A DNA stretch of 11,762 nucleotides, taken from a bacterium (GTDB lineage: Bacteria > Patescibacteriota > Andersenbacteria > UBA10190). This document shows, piece after piece, positions 1 through 5,710 of the stretch. The stretch's first letter is position 1, and each line of letters opens with the position of its first letter. Made by a program: the position numbers and the translations under genes. The stretch covers positions 1 to 11,762 of the forward strand of contig NZCO01000018.1 in the NCBI GenBank assembly GCA_002686445.1. Reading direction: 5' to 3'. The notes under the pieces are model-generated. The model worked only from the letters and a program-made list of their open reading frames with translations, was not told where the DNA came from and ran no database searches.

Positions 1-14
1 TGCTCTTCCGATCT
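1..14. other. Illumina TruSeq adapter remnant (not genomic)
   Basis: The first 14 bases read TGCTCTTCCGATCT. Their reverse complement, AGATCGGAAGAGCA, is the start of the standard TruSeq read-through adapter. A chance match of 14 bases exactly at the end of a window is very unlikely, so this is untrimmed adapter carried into the assembly. It marks a contig end and should be removed. The minus-strand recombinase frame is open through it only by chance, so residues encoded there are artefactual. Confidence 0.95.
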
Positions 15-317
15 TTTCTTCTGATCGACTGCATAAATTATTTTCCCTCCATCTATGCTATTGCGCGCCAATCTATCGGGGTGCCAGGCAAGTATGCCCC
101 TACCCTCACTGCTCTCCAGCAAATCCATCATCGTTCCAAATACTTCTCGCCCCGGTGTCTTTGCGCTTCTCGACTCTTGAAATTCCTGAAGAATTTCAAG
201 ATTTTCTCTACGCGCAAACTCATGTAGTTCAGCTAACTGCGCTTCAATAGACATGACTTGTCTGTCATCATCTTCCGTGCTTTTTCTGACGTAGAGAAAA
301 TATTTAGGTTTGCTCAT
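15..317 (-). CDS. Serine recombinase (resolvase/invertase family), N-terminal fragment cut by the contig end
   Basis: This is the N-terminal catalytic domain of a site-specific serine recombinase, which cuts and religates DNA through a 5'-phosphoserine bond. The 101 visible residues begin MSKPKYFLYVRKST. The YxRxS signature puts the nucleophile at Ser13. It is followed by the family segments SIEAQL (23-28), ESRSAKTPGR (48-57), and GILAW then DRLARN (74-86). The last segment carries the conserved arginines next to the active site, and DGGKIIY follows. The ATG at 317 is chosen because a start at the later in-frame ATG (254) would lose the catalytic serine. The C-terminal recombinase and zinc-ribbon domains expected of a large serine recombinase lie beyond the contig end. 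No clear Shine-Dalgarno is visible. The gene points away from the neighbouring tRNA-Ser. Family assignment is firm. Whether it belongs to an integrated element is inference. Confidence 0.9.
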
Positions 318-360
318 AAGTTATACGAAACAAGAGACAAATCCGCGCACTTTTCTTTTT

Positions 361-480
361 CCGCTCCGTCGCGCCTGGTGGCGAAACGGCGGGCGGCGTT
401 GGCTGCCGCGGCGAACGGCGACGTAGGCAACTCGGCGGCGGCGTTAAAAAATCAGGCGGCGCGGCGGCTCACGGCTCGCG
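361..480. other. GC-rich structured island between recombinase and tRNA-Ser
   Basis: This 120-base stretch is about 74% GC by direct count, while the window as a whole is near 50%. It is built largely of GGCG/CGGC-type units interrupted by an A-tract at 445-451. At 366-389 it contains a hairpin-capable segment: CCGT pairs with ACGG and CGCC with GGCG around a TGGT loop, with a 2x2 internal loop. CGTT (397-400) can also pair with AACG (414-417) around a GC-rich core. No convincing coding frame or T-tract terminator is present. It could be a recombination site region, a structured RNA, or composition from foreign DNA. The sequence alone does not decide. Confidence 0.5.
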
Positions 481-493
481 AAGTTACAATCTG

Positions 494-582
494 CGGAGAG
501 GGTGGGATTCGAACCCACGAGACGGATAAACGCCTAGTCGCTTTCGAGGCGACCGCACTAGACCAGACTATGCGACCTCTCC
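494..582 (-). tRNA. tRNA-Ser (anticodon CGA)
   Basis: The minus strand folds as a class II tRNA. The acceptor arm is GGAGAGG (582-576) pairing with CCTCTCC, and the D-stem is GCA/TGC with GG in the loop. The anticodon stem GTCGC/GCGAC encloses the loop CTCGAAA, giving anticodon CGA. A long variable arm (AGGCG pairing with CGTCT) follows, then the T-arm GTGGG/CCCAC with loop TTCGAAT. The discriminator base is G, as expected for bacterial serine tRNAs. The 3' CCA is not encoded, because the next bases are CAG, so a CCA-adding enzyme is needed. It reads codon UCG. It is transcribed away from the cupin gene and towards the recombinase. Confidence 0.96.
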
Positions 583-608
583 TTAGTTAAATATTTGCTT
601 TAGTTGCC

Positions 609-617
609 CTTATATCA
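609..617 (-). promoter_or_regulatory. Putative extended -10 promoter of tRNA-Ser
   Basis: On the minus strand the sequence TGATATAAG lies about 27 bases upstream of the tRNA 5' end. It matches an extended -10 element (TGnTATAAt). The corresponding -35 region (around TTAAGC) is weak, which is common with extended -10 promoters. Position and orientation fit transcription of the tRNA. Confidence 0.45.
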
Positions 618-619
618 CC

Positions 620-637
620 TAAGCGCTACAGTGCTTA
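620..637. promoter_or_regulatory. Imperfect palindrome in the divergent tRNA/cupin intergenic region
   Basis: TAAGCGCTACAGTGCTTA reads nearly the same on both strands: outer arms TAAGC/GCTTA are exact and the inner positions partly symmetric. It lies between the putative tRNA -10 element and the AT-rich region (TATAAA, 640-645) before the cupin start, where an operator could act on either promoter. Only the symmetry and location support it. Confidence 0.3.
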
Positions 638-666
638 AGTATAAATTCTAAGCATAAATCTACTTT

Positions 667-1125
667 ATGACCACTAAAACCGTTGGCGTAACCGAAAACG
701 TAATCAGTAAGCCTGAGGTATTAGCTGATGATGACCGAGGCGTTATCGAACAGCTCGATAATACCAACGAAGGCAATAGCGTACTTCGCATTACCTCTAA
801 AGCGGGCACGGTCCGCGCGAACCACTATCATCAGAAAGACCATCATGTGTGCTATCTGGTGTCCGGCCAAATCCGCTACGTTGAGCGCCCAGTAGGTAAG
901 GATGGCGTCGTAGATGAATCAATCCCACTAACTGAATACACCATCAAGCCCGGCCAGCTCTTTTATACCGCTCCCATGGTTGCCCACGCGATGGAGTTTA
1001 CTGAGGACAGTGAATTCTTGGCTATCACTCCTCGCGGAGGAGGAGAAGCAGAATACGAAAATGACGTTATTCGAGTCACTTTGATTGAGCCCGAAGAGGC
1101 CGCTGCACGAGCAGCTAAAAAATAA
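667..1125 (+). CDS. Cupin-domain protein, probable sugar-metabolism enzyme
   Basis: This is a 152-residue single-domain cupin (beta-barrel) protein. Cupin motif 1 is seen around G47 to G67, with metal-ligand candidates H53 and H55 (NHYHQKDHH) and further histidines at 59-60. Motif 2 is seen at PGQLFYTAPMVAHAM, with H107 as the third ligand. The C-terminus is a charged Ala/Glu/Lys tail. Small cupins next to nucleotide-sugar methyltransferases are often isomerases, epimerases or accessory proteins of deoxysugar or capsule pathways, but the exact reaction cannot be read here. The stop overlaps the next start as TAATG, indicating translational coupling to the methyltransferase. No Shine-Dalgarno precedes the ATG. 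A TATAAA about 21 bases upstream suggests a short leader. Fold assignment is confident; function is inferred from context. Confidence 0.85.
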   Translation: MTTKTVGVTENVISKPEVLADDDRGVIEQLDNTNEGNSVLRITSKAGTVRANHYHQKDHHVCYLVSGQIRYVERPVGKDGVVDESIPLTEYTIKPGQLFYTAPMVAHAMEFTEDSEFLAITPRGGGEAEYENDVIRVTLIEPEEAAARAAKK

Positions 1126-2438
1126 TGTCTGAGGCGTCAGCCACCACTGCGACCGATACGGCCGCAGTACGAACACGTGACGACTGCCGCTTATGCGGTA
1201 AGACTAACCTGGAGAAGGTTTGGTCGTTCGGCCCAACTCCATTAGCCAACTCGTACCTCCTACCTGAAGAAGTTGGTCAACCTGAGGTGATGGCGCCGCT
1301 CGATATTTACCACTGTCGTGACTGTCACCTCGTGCAACTACGCGATGTAGTGAATCCTGACCTCTTATTCAAAAACTACCTCTACGTATCTTCAACTTCG
1401 CCCAGTTTCGTGTCGCATTTCGAAGACTATGCCAACACCCTGGTCGATCGTTTTAGACTTACAGCTAATGATCTAGTCGTAGACATCGGCAGTAATGATG
1501 GGGTATTACTGAAGCCGCTCAAAGAAGCGGGTGTTCAGATTCTTGGCGTCGATCCAGCACAGAACATTGCTGCCACGGCCACTGCCGCTGGCATCCCGAC
1601 AATGGCCGAATACTTCACACCAGAAGTTGCCAAGGGGGTTCTAAAAGAACACGGACCAGCTCGCGTTATTACCGCCAATAATGTCTTTGCCCACTCCGAT
1701 GACATCGACACCTTTGTCGAGGCGGCCAAGACGCTCCTAGATGACAACGGCGTGTTCGTCATCGAGGTGCAATACCTAGGAACGCTGCTGCGAGACAACC
1801 TATTTGATATCGTCTATCACGAGCACACCAACTACTACCACCTAACTCCGCTCGTAAGCTACTTCGCCGGCAAGGGCCTCGAAGTATTTGATGTCGAACA
1901 GCCAGCCGTACACGGTGGTAGCCTACGTGTCTATGTACAACGCACTGACGGTCCACACCGTCGCGAGGCTGCCGTAGGCGCACTGCTAGCCCAGGAAGCC
2001 AAGCAGGGACTTAATGACTTGCTGATCTACCGACAGTTCTCCGAACGGATCGCCGAGAACAAGCAAAAGATTCGCCAGATTATCGATGAAGCAAAAGCAG
2101 CAGGAAAACGAGTCGTGGGGTTCGGCGCCCCGGCCAAGGCCACTACATTGATGTATGCCTTTGGGCTCACAGGGGACGATATAGAATATATTGTTGATGA
2201 CGCCCCCCTGAAGCAGGGCCGCGTCATGCCGGGGACGCATATTCCGATTTACCCAGCAGAAGCTCTATACGGTGACCTGCCCCACTACGCTCCCGCTGGA
2301 GCTACGCGGGACAAGCCGGATTACTGCGTAATCCTTGCTTGGAATTTCGCGGAGCCGATCATGAAAAACAACCAATCTTTTATCAACCAGGGCGGAACAT
2401 GGATTGTGCCTGTTCCAGAACCGCGCGTGATAAACTAA
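1125..2438 (+). CDS. NovU/TcaB9-type nucleotide-sugar C-methyltransferase
   Basis: The product is a 437-residue class I SAM-dependent methyltransferase with the three-part layout of sugar C-methyltransferases. An N-terminal zinc-binding domain has ligands C21, C24, C64 and C67. A Rossmann domain carries the SAM motif VVDIGSNDG (118-126). The C-terminal domain contains a second nucleotide-binding-like segment, VVGFGAPAKATTLMY (about 345-360). The YHEH motif at 231-234 matches the catalytic Tyr/Glu/His cluster described for TcaB9/KijD1, which methylate C3 of keto-deoxysugar nucleotides. Length fits the family (about 410-430) plus a short extension of about 20 residues at the N-terminus. Translation is coupled to the cupin. 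The last 24 codons are duplicated downstream at 2802-2872. The likely role is making a branched sugar for surface glycans. The exact substrate is unknown. Confidence 0.92.
   Translation: MSEASATTATDTAAVRTRDDCRLCGKTNLEKVWSFGPTPLANSYLLPEEVGQPEVMAPLDIYHCRDCHLVQLRDVVNPDLLFKNYLYVSSTSPSFVSHFEDYANTLVDRFRLTANDLVVDIGSNDGVLLKPLKEAGVQILGVDPAQNIAATATAAGIPTMAEYFTPEVAKGVLKEHGPARVITANNVFAHSDDIDTFVEAAKTLLDDNGVFVIEVQYLGTLLRDNLFDIVYHEHTNYYHLTPLVSYFAGKGLEVFDVEQPAVHGGSLRVYVQRTDGPHRREAAVGALLAQEAKQGLNDLLIYRQFSERIAENKQKIRQIIDEAKAAGKRVVGFGAPAKATTLMYAFGLTGDDIEYIVDDAPLKQGRVMPGTHIPIYPAEALYGDLPHYAPAGATRDKPDYCVILAWNFAEPIMKNNQSFINQGGTWIVPVPEPRVIN
2352..2422 (+). repeat. 71-bp direct repeat, copy 1 (3' end of the methyltransferase gene)
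   Basis: This segment, encoding the methyltransferase residues EPIMKNNQSF through VPVPEP, is repeated at 2802-2872 with 69 of 71 bases identical; the differences are at 2354/2804 and 2384/2834. The copies are exactly 450 bp apart, so the reading frame is the same in both. After copy 1 the gene ends RVIN and stops. Confidence 0.97.
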
Positions 2439-2446
2439 AAAAACAT

Positions 2447-2788
2447 ATGCAAGCAAAACAAACCCTATACGGCGTGGCATCGGCAGTAGCCCTTCCATTC
2501 CTGGTTTATGGAGCTGTGCGCTACCTACTCATCCAAACCGTCCAGGCTGTATTCTCAAATGATTCTGAACACTGGGGTGGTCTCCTGCTCTATGGCGCTT
2601 CCATTATCGGAGGCTTGGTTTTATACATTGGCCTCGTTATCGGCCTTGCCGCCGTTGCGGCATCCATGGGCCATAAAGATTTTGCTAAGCCGTTTCTCAT
2701 GACTTCGGGCATTGCCGCACTCGTTATTGTGATTGGTTCTTTCTTCTTAGGCGTGCCCGTGCTCGGATTGATCCAATTATGGCTTTAA
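2447..2788 (+). CDS. Small multi-pass membrane protein, function unknown
   Basis: The gene encodes 113 residues starting with ATG at 2447, eight bases after the methyltransferase stop. An upstream in-frame start would lie inside the methyltransferase gene and is not believable. Three or four hydrophobic helices are visible: about 6-29, 44-73 (long enough for one long or two short segments), and 82-113, the last reaching the C-terminus. A short polar loop (SNDSEHWGG) follows the first and a basic loop (HKDFAKP) precedes the last. No family is recognised. It lies exactly between the two copies of the 71-bp repeat, which suggests that it entered, or can leave, as a cassette. The A-rich stretch before the start has no good Shine-Dalgarno, so expression probably relies on coupling to the upstream gene. 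Confidence 0.75.
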   Translation: MQAKQTLYGVASAVALPFLVYGAVRYLLIQTVQAVFSNDSEHWGGLLLYGASIIGGLVLYIGLVIGLAAVAASMGHKDFAKPFLMTSGIAALVIVIGSFFLGVPVLGLIQLWL

Positions 2789-2801
2789 ACACCCGGGTAC
2801 T

Positions 2802-2872
2802 GAACCGATCATGAAAAACAACCAATCTTTTATAAACCAGGGCGGAACATGGATTGTGCCTGTTCCAGAACC
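2802..2872 (+). repeat. 71-bp direct repeat, copy 2 (detached methyltransferase tail)
   Basis: This is the second copy of the methyltransferase 3' end. It carries the same frame as copy 1 but is detached from the body of the gene. Downstream of the repeat the frame reads TNGVRFGI and stops at 2898-2900. The junctions differ on both sides, and no terminal inverted repeats or target-site duplications are evident, so a standard insertion sequence is unlikely. Confidence 0.97.
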
Positions 2873-2900
2873 AACTAATGGTGTAAGATTCGGAATATGA
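2811..2900 (+). pseudogene. Methyltransferase C-terminal fragment / 29-residue mini-ORF
   Basis: Within repeat copy 2 an ATG at 2811 opens a 29-codon frame beginning MKNNQSFINQGGTW and ending in TGA at 2898-2900. It corresponds to the last part of the methyltransferase with a different tail. The stop overlaps the ATG of the next membrane gene as ATGA, the arrangement typical of translational coupling. Most simply it is a gene remnant. It may still be translated as a short leader that helps start the next gene. There is no evidence that the peptide has a function. Confidence 0.5.
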
Positions 2901-3175
2901 TTCTCCTCCCAATCTCAGAGCTGACAGGCTACATTATGTGGATCGCAGTTCCGCTGGTGCTCCTTATGCTTTTAATCCGAGGCAAGAAATACACGCGCAT
3001 TATGGTCATTGGCCTAACCATAGGCATTGTTGGGCTTCTCATCCCTTTCTATATATCTGATGATGGTTTGGACATGAGAGCCTGGATAGTGGGTGTTGTA
3101 CTAATAGCTATCGGTATCGCAACGGCCCTATGGGCAAACAACAAGTCGCAACACGACAAGAAGAGTAACAACTAG
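2897..3175 (+). CDS. Small membrane protein with basic C-terminal tail, function unknown
   Basis: The product has 92 residues. Three predicted membrane helices lie at about 11-28, 35-53 and 62-80. They are followed by a hydrophilic tail rich in Lys, Asn and Ser (NNKSQHDKKSNN), which is probably cytoplasmic. The segment RGKKYTR after the first helix is also positively charged and likely inside. The start overlaps the stop of the upstream methyltransferase fragment (ATGA), and no independent Shine-Dalgarno stands out. The next membrane gene follows after eight bases. No homologous family is recognised. Its position in a sugar-modification operon suggests a role at the envelope, but this is only context. 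Confidence 0.75.
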   Translation: MILLPISELTGYIMWIAVPLVLLMLLIRGKKYTRIMVIGLTIGIVGLLIPFYISDDGLDMRAWIVGVVLIAIGIATALWANNKSQHDKKSNN

Positions 3176-3183
3176 TAATAATT

Positions 3184-3555
3184 ATGAAGCAAAAACTATT
3201 CCTCGGTGCTGCAATATTGGTAGCAATATTGGGGATAATCCCGTTTGTAGTCAATACTCAGATTAATTCTCTCACAGCCTTAGTAAGCGAATTATTCTAC
3301 TACTCTCCTTTCCTCACGCCTGTGCTGATTGCCACCATAGCTTTGCTCTCAGGCAAAACAGGACCAGTAGTCGGTCTGGTCGGAGCCTTACTAATAATCG
3401 TCGCTATCCCAGCCCTCTGGCTCCTATACTCAATTTCTTTCGGTGATACGAGTTCGGAATATGGAATCGCGTTCTTAGGATATAGTTTTATAAACATTCC
3501 GTTCCTCATCGGAGCACTCATCGGAATACCCCTTTCTATCATTAAACGACAATAA
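3184..3555 (+). CDS. Small four-helix membrane protein, function unknown
   Basis: The product has 123 residues and is very hydrophobic. Helices are visible at about 5-23, 43-57, 61-83 and 98-119. The N-terminus MKQK and C-terminus IKRQ are both basic, consistent with four helices and both ends in the cytoplasm. The first helix could also be read as an uncleaved signal anchor. It sits eight bases after the previous membrane gene and three bases before the epimerase start, so it is within the same transcript. No motif of a known transporter or enzyme is visible. Confidence 0.75.
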   Translation: MKQKLFLGAAILVAILGIIPFVVNTQINSLTALVSELFYYSPFLTPVLIATIALLSGKTGPVVGLVGALLIIVAIPALWLLYSISFGDTSSEYGIAFLGYSFINIPFLIGALIGIPLSIIKRQ

Positions 3556-3558
3556 AGT

Positions 3559-4656
3559 ATGCCTATCTCACCACTCGTTAAAGAAGACATCGCTACTATT
3601 GCAGCTGCTATTGCTGCACAAGCTCCTAAGTTATCAGGGAAAACAGTCCTCATTAGTGGCGGCGCTGGATTCCTGGGTAAGTACTTCCTGGGTGTCTTTT
3701 CTTACCTGAACGAACACGTCCTAGACGAACCCGTAAAGGTTATTTCTGTCGACAACTTCATAACGGGCGACCGTGATCCAAATTTCGACTTCAGCGACAA
3801 GGAATTCATCCTCGATGTATGGGGAGACGTCACGTATCCCATCCCCGTTCGGGAAGATATCGACTACATCATTCACGCCGCTGGCCTAGCTTCTCCCGTG
3901 TACTACATGAAGTACCCGTTAGAGACGATCGAAAGCGCCGTGACTGGTGCCAAGAACCTGCTTGAGCTCGCTCGCAAGAACGAAAACCTCCAGGGCTTCC
4001 TATTCTTTAGCTCCAGCGAGATTTATGGGGATCCAGACCCATCGGCTGTGCCAACACCGGAAACCTACCACGGTCATGTTTCCAGCATCGGTCCACGCGC
4101 CTGTTACGATGAATCGAAGCGGCTGACTGAAACGATCTGCACCATCTATCAACAGCAGTACAATACTCCCGTGACCATGGTGCGCCCCTTCAACGTGTTC
4201 GGTCCCGGCATGAAGCATAACGATCGACGAGTAGTGCCAATGTTCACCTACCAAGCATTAAATGGCGAACCCATCACCGTTCATGGAGATGGTCACCAAA
4301 CCCGCACCTTCTGCTACATCACCGACGCTATGACGGGGTTCTTGAAAGTATTACTAGCCGGCAAACCTGGTGAAGCTTACAACGTCGGCAATGAAGACAA
4401 TGAAATCTCCATGCGTGACTTGGCGCAGATATTTGTCGAGGCAGCCGGCGGTGATGCTTCGTATAAGTTGATCGATTACCCTGACAACTACCCAGCAGGG
4501 GAACCACAGCGACGCTGTCCCGACGGAGCCAAAGCACGCAAGGAACTTGGCTTCCAAGCCACCGTAGACTTCCGCGCGGGCTTAACTCGCTTTATGGACT
4601 GGGCTCGCAGCCAAGAAACATACGTCGCCAAGCAACAAGAAACCGCCAAGAAATAG
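3559..4656 (+). CDS. NAD-dependent nucleotide-sugar epimerase/dehydratase (UDP-glucuronate decarboxylase-like, extended SDR)
   Basis: The product is a 365-residue extended short-chain dehydrogenase/reductase. It has a 28-residue leader, then the NAD-binding motif GGAGFLG (34-40). An Asp after the second strand (D65, VISVDNF) favours NAD over NADP. The active-site segment SSSEIYG is at 151-157 (S152 and E154), and the catalytic Tyr183/Lys187 are in CYDESK. The stretch IGPRACYDESKR and the downstream RPFNVFGPGM are characteristic of UDP-glucuronate decarboxylases and the related dTDP-glucose 4,6-dehydratases. The residues fit oxidation at C4 of a nucleotide sugar followed by decarboxylation or dehydration. 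It probably supplies the keto-sugar used by the methyltransferase and oxidoreductase nearby. The start lies three bases after the preceding stop with no clear Shine-Dalgarno. Family is firm; substrate is uncertain. Confidence 0.9.
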   Translation: MPISPLVKEDIATIAAAIAAQAPKLSGKTVLISGGAGFLGKYFLGVFSYLNEHVLDEPVKVISVDNFITGDRDPNFDFSDKEFILDVWGDVTYPIPVREDIDYIIHAAGLASPVYYMKYPLETIESAVTGAKNLLELARKNENLQGFLFFSSSEIYGDPDPSAVPTPETYHGHVSSIGPRACYDESKRLTETICTIYQQQYNTPVTMVRPFNVFGPGMKHNDRRVVPMFTYQALNGEPITVHGDGHQTRTFCYITDAMTGFLKVLLAGKPGEAYNVGNEDNEISMRDLAQIFVEAAGGDASYKLIDYPDNYPAGEPQRRCPDGAKARKELGFQATVDFRAGLTRFMDWARSQETYVAKQQETAKK

Positions 4657-4683
4657 CGGTACTGGGCGCACCGCGACCCACAA

Positions 4684-4711
4684 TTGACAATATTTTTAGG
4701 CGACCTATACT
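4684..4711 (+). promoter_or_regulatory. Strong sigma70-type promoter for the first STAS gene
   Basis: TTGACA (4684-4689, consensus) is followed after 16 bases by TATACT (4706-4711). Transcription would begin near 4718, about 45 bases before the chosen ATG. This separates the STAS gene from the sugar operon upstream. Confidence 0.8.
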
Positions 4712-4762
4712 TCCCAACGGTTGGTGCGTTCTTTCAAACCATTGGTAGTGGAGACTATTTTA

Positions 4763-5167
4763 ATGGGATTAGCAATTCGAACCCAAGATATAGATGGCGT
4801 ACTGGAGATCTCATTCGTTGACGCAAAGATTCTTGATAAAGCCCGTATACAGCAAATTGGTTACGAGTTGATGAAAGCGGCTGAAGCTAATGGGTGGCGA
4901 GTATTCCTGAACTTTGCCGGCGTACAGTTCATGTCATCAGCGATGACCGGCAAGCTGGTATACCTTCACAAGCGGATTAAACAGCACTGCTCCGGTGCAC
5001 CACTTGTGATGTGTAACCTCCCGCCCAACATCCATGAATTCTATGTGCTGATAAGGTTGCACAAGGTGTTTACCATCAAGGACTCGGTCGAAGCAGCACT
5101 CGCGCTGTTCCCGCCCCCGCCAGCACCACTGATTTGGTCACGTCGGATAACGATAGTCTACGCCTAA
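4763..5167 (+). CDS. Solo STAS-domain protein (anti-sigma-factor-antagonist-like), first of two
   Basis: The ATG at 4763 is chosen because GGAG lies nine bases upstream (4750-4753) and the STAS fold begins directly after it, giving 134 residues. A TTG at 4721 would start almost at the predicted transcription start and is less likely. The single STAS domain covers about 8-116. The strand-loop-helix VFLNFAGVQFMSSAMTGKL (47-65) places Ser58/Ser59 where SpoIIAA-type proteins have their phosphorylated serine, although the usual preceding Asp is Met here. Such proteins act in partner-switching with an anti-sigma kinase, or as small scaffold domains. The tail (FPPPPAPLIW onward) is proline-rich and outside the domain. 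No kinase or phosphatase partner is in the window. It has its own promoter and terminator. Confidence 0.8.
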   Translation: MGLAIRTQDIDGVLEISFVDAKILDKARIQQIGYELMKAAEANGWRVFLNFAGVQFMSSAMTGKLVYLHKRIKQHCSGAPLVMCNLPPNIHEFYVLIRLHKVFTIKDSVEAALALFPPPPAPLIWSRRITIVYA

Positions 5168-5176
5168 CAACACCCC

Positions 5177-5198
5177 AACCGCCCCCGGCGGTTTTTTT
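5177..5198 (+). terminator. Intrinsic terminator after the first STAS gene
   Basis: AACCGCC (5177-5183) and GGCGGTT (5187-5193) form a GC-rich stem around a CCC loop, followed by a run of seven T that overlaps the stem end. It lies ten bases after the stop codon. Confidence 0.9.
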
Positions 5199-5203
5199 CT
5201 TGG

Positions 5204-5233
5204 TTGACATAGTGCCGAAAAAGGACGTATGGT
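5204..5233 (+). promoter_or_regulatory. Promoter for the second STAS gene
   Basis: A consensus TTGACA at 5204-5209 begins six bases after the terminator T-run. TATGGT at 5228-5233, spaced 18 bases, is a fair -10 element. The leader would be about 50 bases and ends in a good Shine-Dalgarno, GGAGG (5279-5283), seven bases before the ATG. Confidence 0.65.
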
Positions 5234-5290
5234 CTGTAGTCGCGGCGTTCTCTCCAACAAACTTACCCTCTCGCATACGGAGGCCTTCTC

Positions 5291-5659
5291 ATGTCCAAAG
5301 ATCCCTTTACAGGCCAACCACACAGCGGAAATGCAAAAGTAATCGCGATCACACCGGCACCGGAACTAGCAGGTGATGAAGAACCGCTCATCGCAGCCGT
5401 CAGTGATATTGTCGACCACCAGCCTGACTCAATCGGTGCAATCATCTCGATGGCTGAGGTCACCATGATTACGTCAGCAGCGCTTAACGCCTTGGTGGTT
5501 CTCCATAAACGATTTAAGGGGCAAGGAGGACCCGGTGTAGTGTTGCATAGCATCGTCAATAACGGTGTTGCCGCAGTCTTCAGGGCGACCCAAATGGGCA
5601 GATTATATAAAATTGTCGCCACCGAAGAAGAGGCCCTCGCGGTATTTAAGGACACCTAG
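5291..5659 (+). CDS. Solo STAS-domain protein, second of two
   Basis: The product has 122 residues. A polar N-terminus of about 14 residues leads into a STAS domain (about 15-120). The segment EVTMITSAALNALVVLHKR (56-74) corresponds to the loop and helix that carry the phosphorylatable residue in SpoIIAA-like proteins; Thr61 or Ser62 are the candidates. GVAAVFRATQMGRLYKI (92-108) and EEEALAVF (112-119) match the last helix and strand of the family. The start has a strong GGAGG site. It is only distantly similar to the neighbouring STAS protein, so the pair is not a recent duplication. Independent promoter and terminator suggest that it is expressed as a single gene. Its partner is unknown. 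Confidence 0.8.
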   Translation: MSKDPFTGQPHSGNAKVIAITPAPELAGDEEPLIAAVSDIVDHQPDSIGAIISMAEVTMITSAALNALVVLHKRFKGQGGPGVVLHSIVNNGVAAVFRATQMGRLYKIVATEEEALAVFKDT

Positions 5660-5681
5660 TCGAAAGGCGTCTCGCCCAAGC

Positions 5682-5708
5682 AAGCTCTCACGTATGAGAG
5701 CTTTTTTT
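5682..5708 (+). terminator. Strong intrinsic terminator after the second STAS gene
   Basis: AAGCTCTCA (5682-5690) pairs perfectly with TGAGAGCTT (5695-5703) around a CGTA loop, followed by an uninterrupted T-run to 5708. Confidence 0.95.
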
Positions 5709-5710
5709 AC

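Noticed and set aside
258..590. Plus-strand open frame of 110 codons over the tRNA and GC island
   Set aside because: It runs antisense through the recombinase start, the GC-rich island and the whole tRNA-Ser. Its GEGGIRTHE-like stretch is the well-known spurious translation of an antisense serine tRNA.
2352..2872. Transposon or insertion sequence explaining the 71-bp repeats
   Set aside because: There is no transposase between the copies, no terminal inverted repeats and no short target duplication. The repeat is coding sequence of the methyltransferase itself.
4656..4674. Hairpin GCGGT/ACCGC after the epimerase gene as a terminator
   Set aside because: The stem has only five base pairs, a nine-base loop and no following T-run, so it is not a convincing intrinsic terminator.
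5103..5200. Possible frameshift in the C-rich run at the end of the first STAS gene
   Set aside because: The alternative frame reads a more natural-looking tail, but it runs on through the terminator without a stop. The annotated frame ends ten bases before the terminator, as expected.
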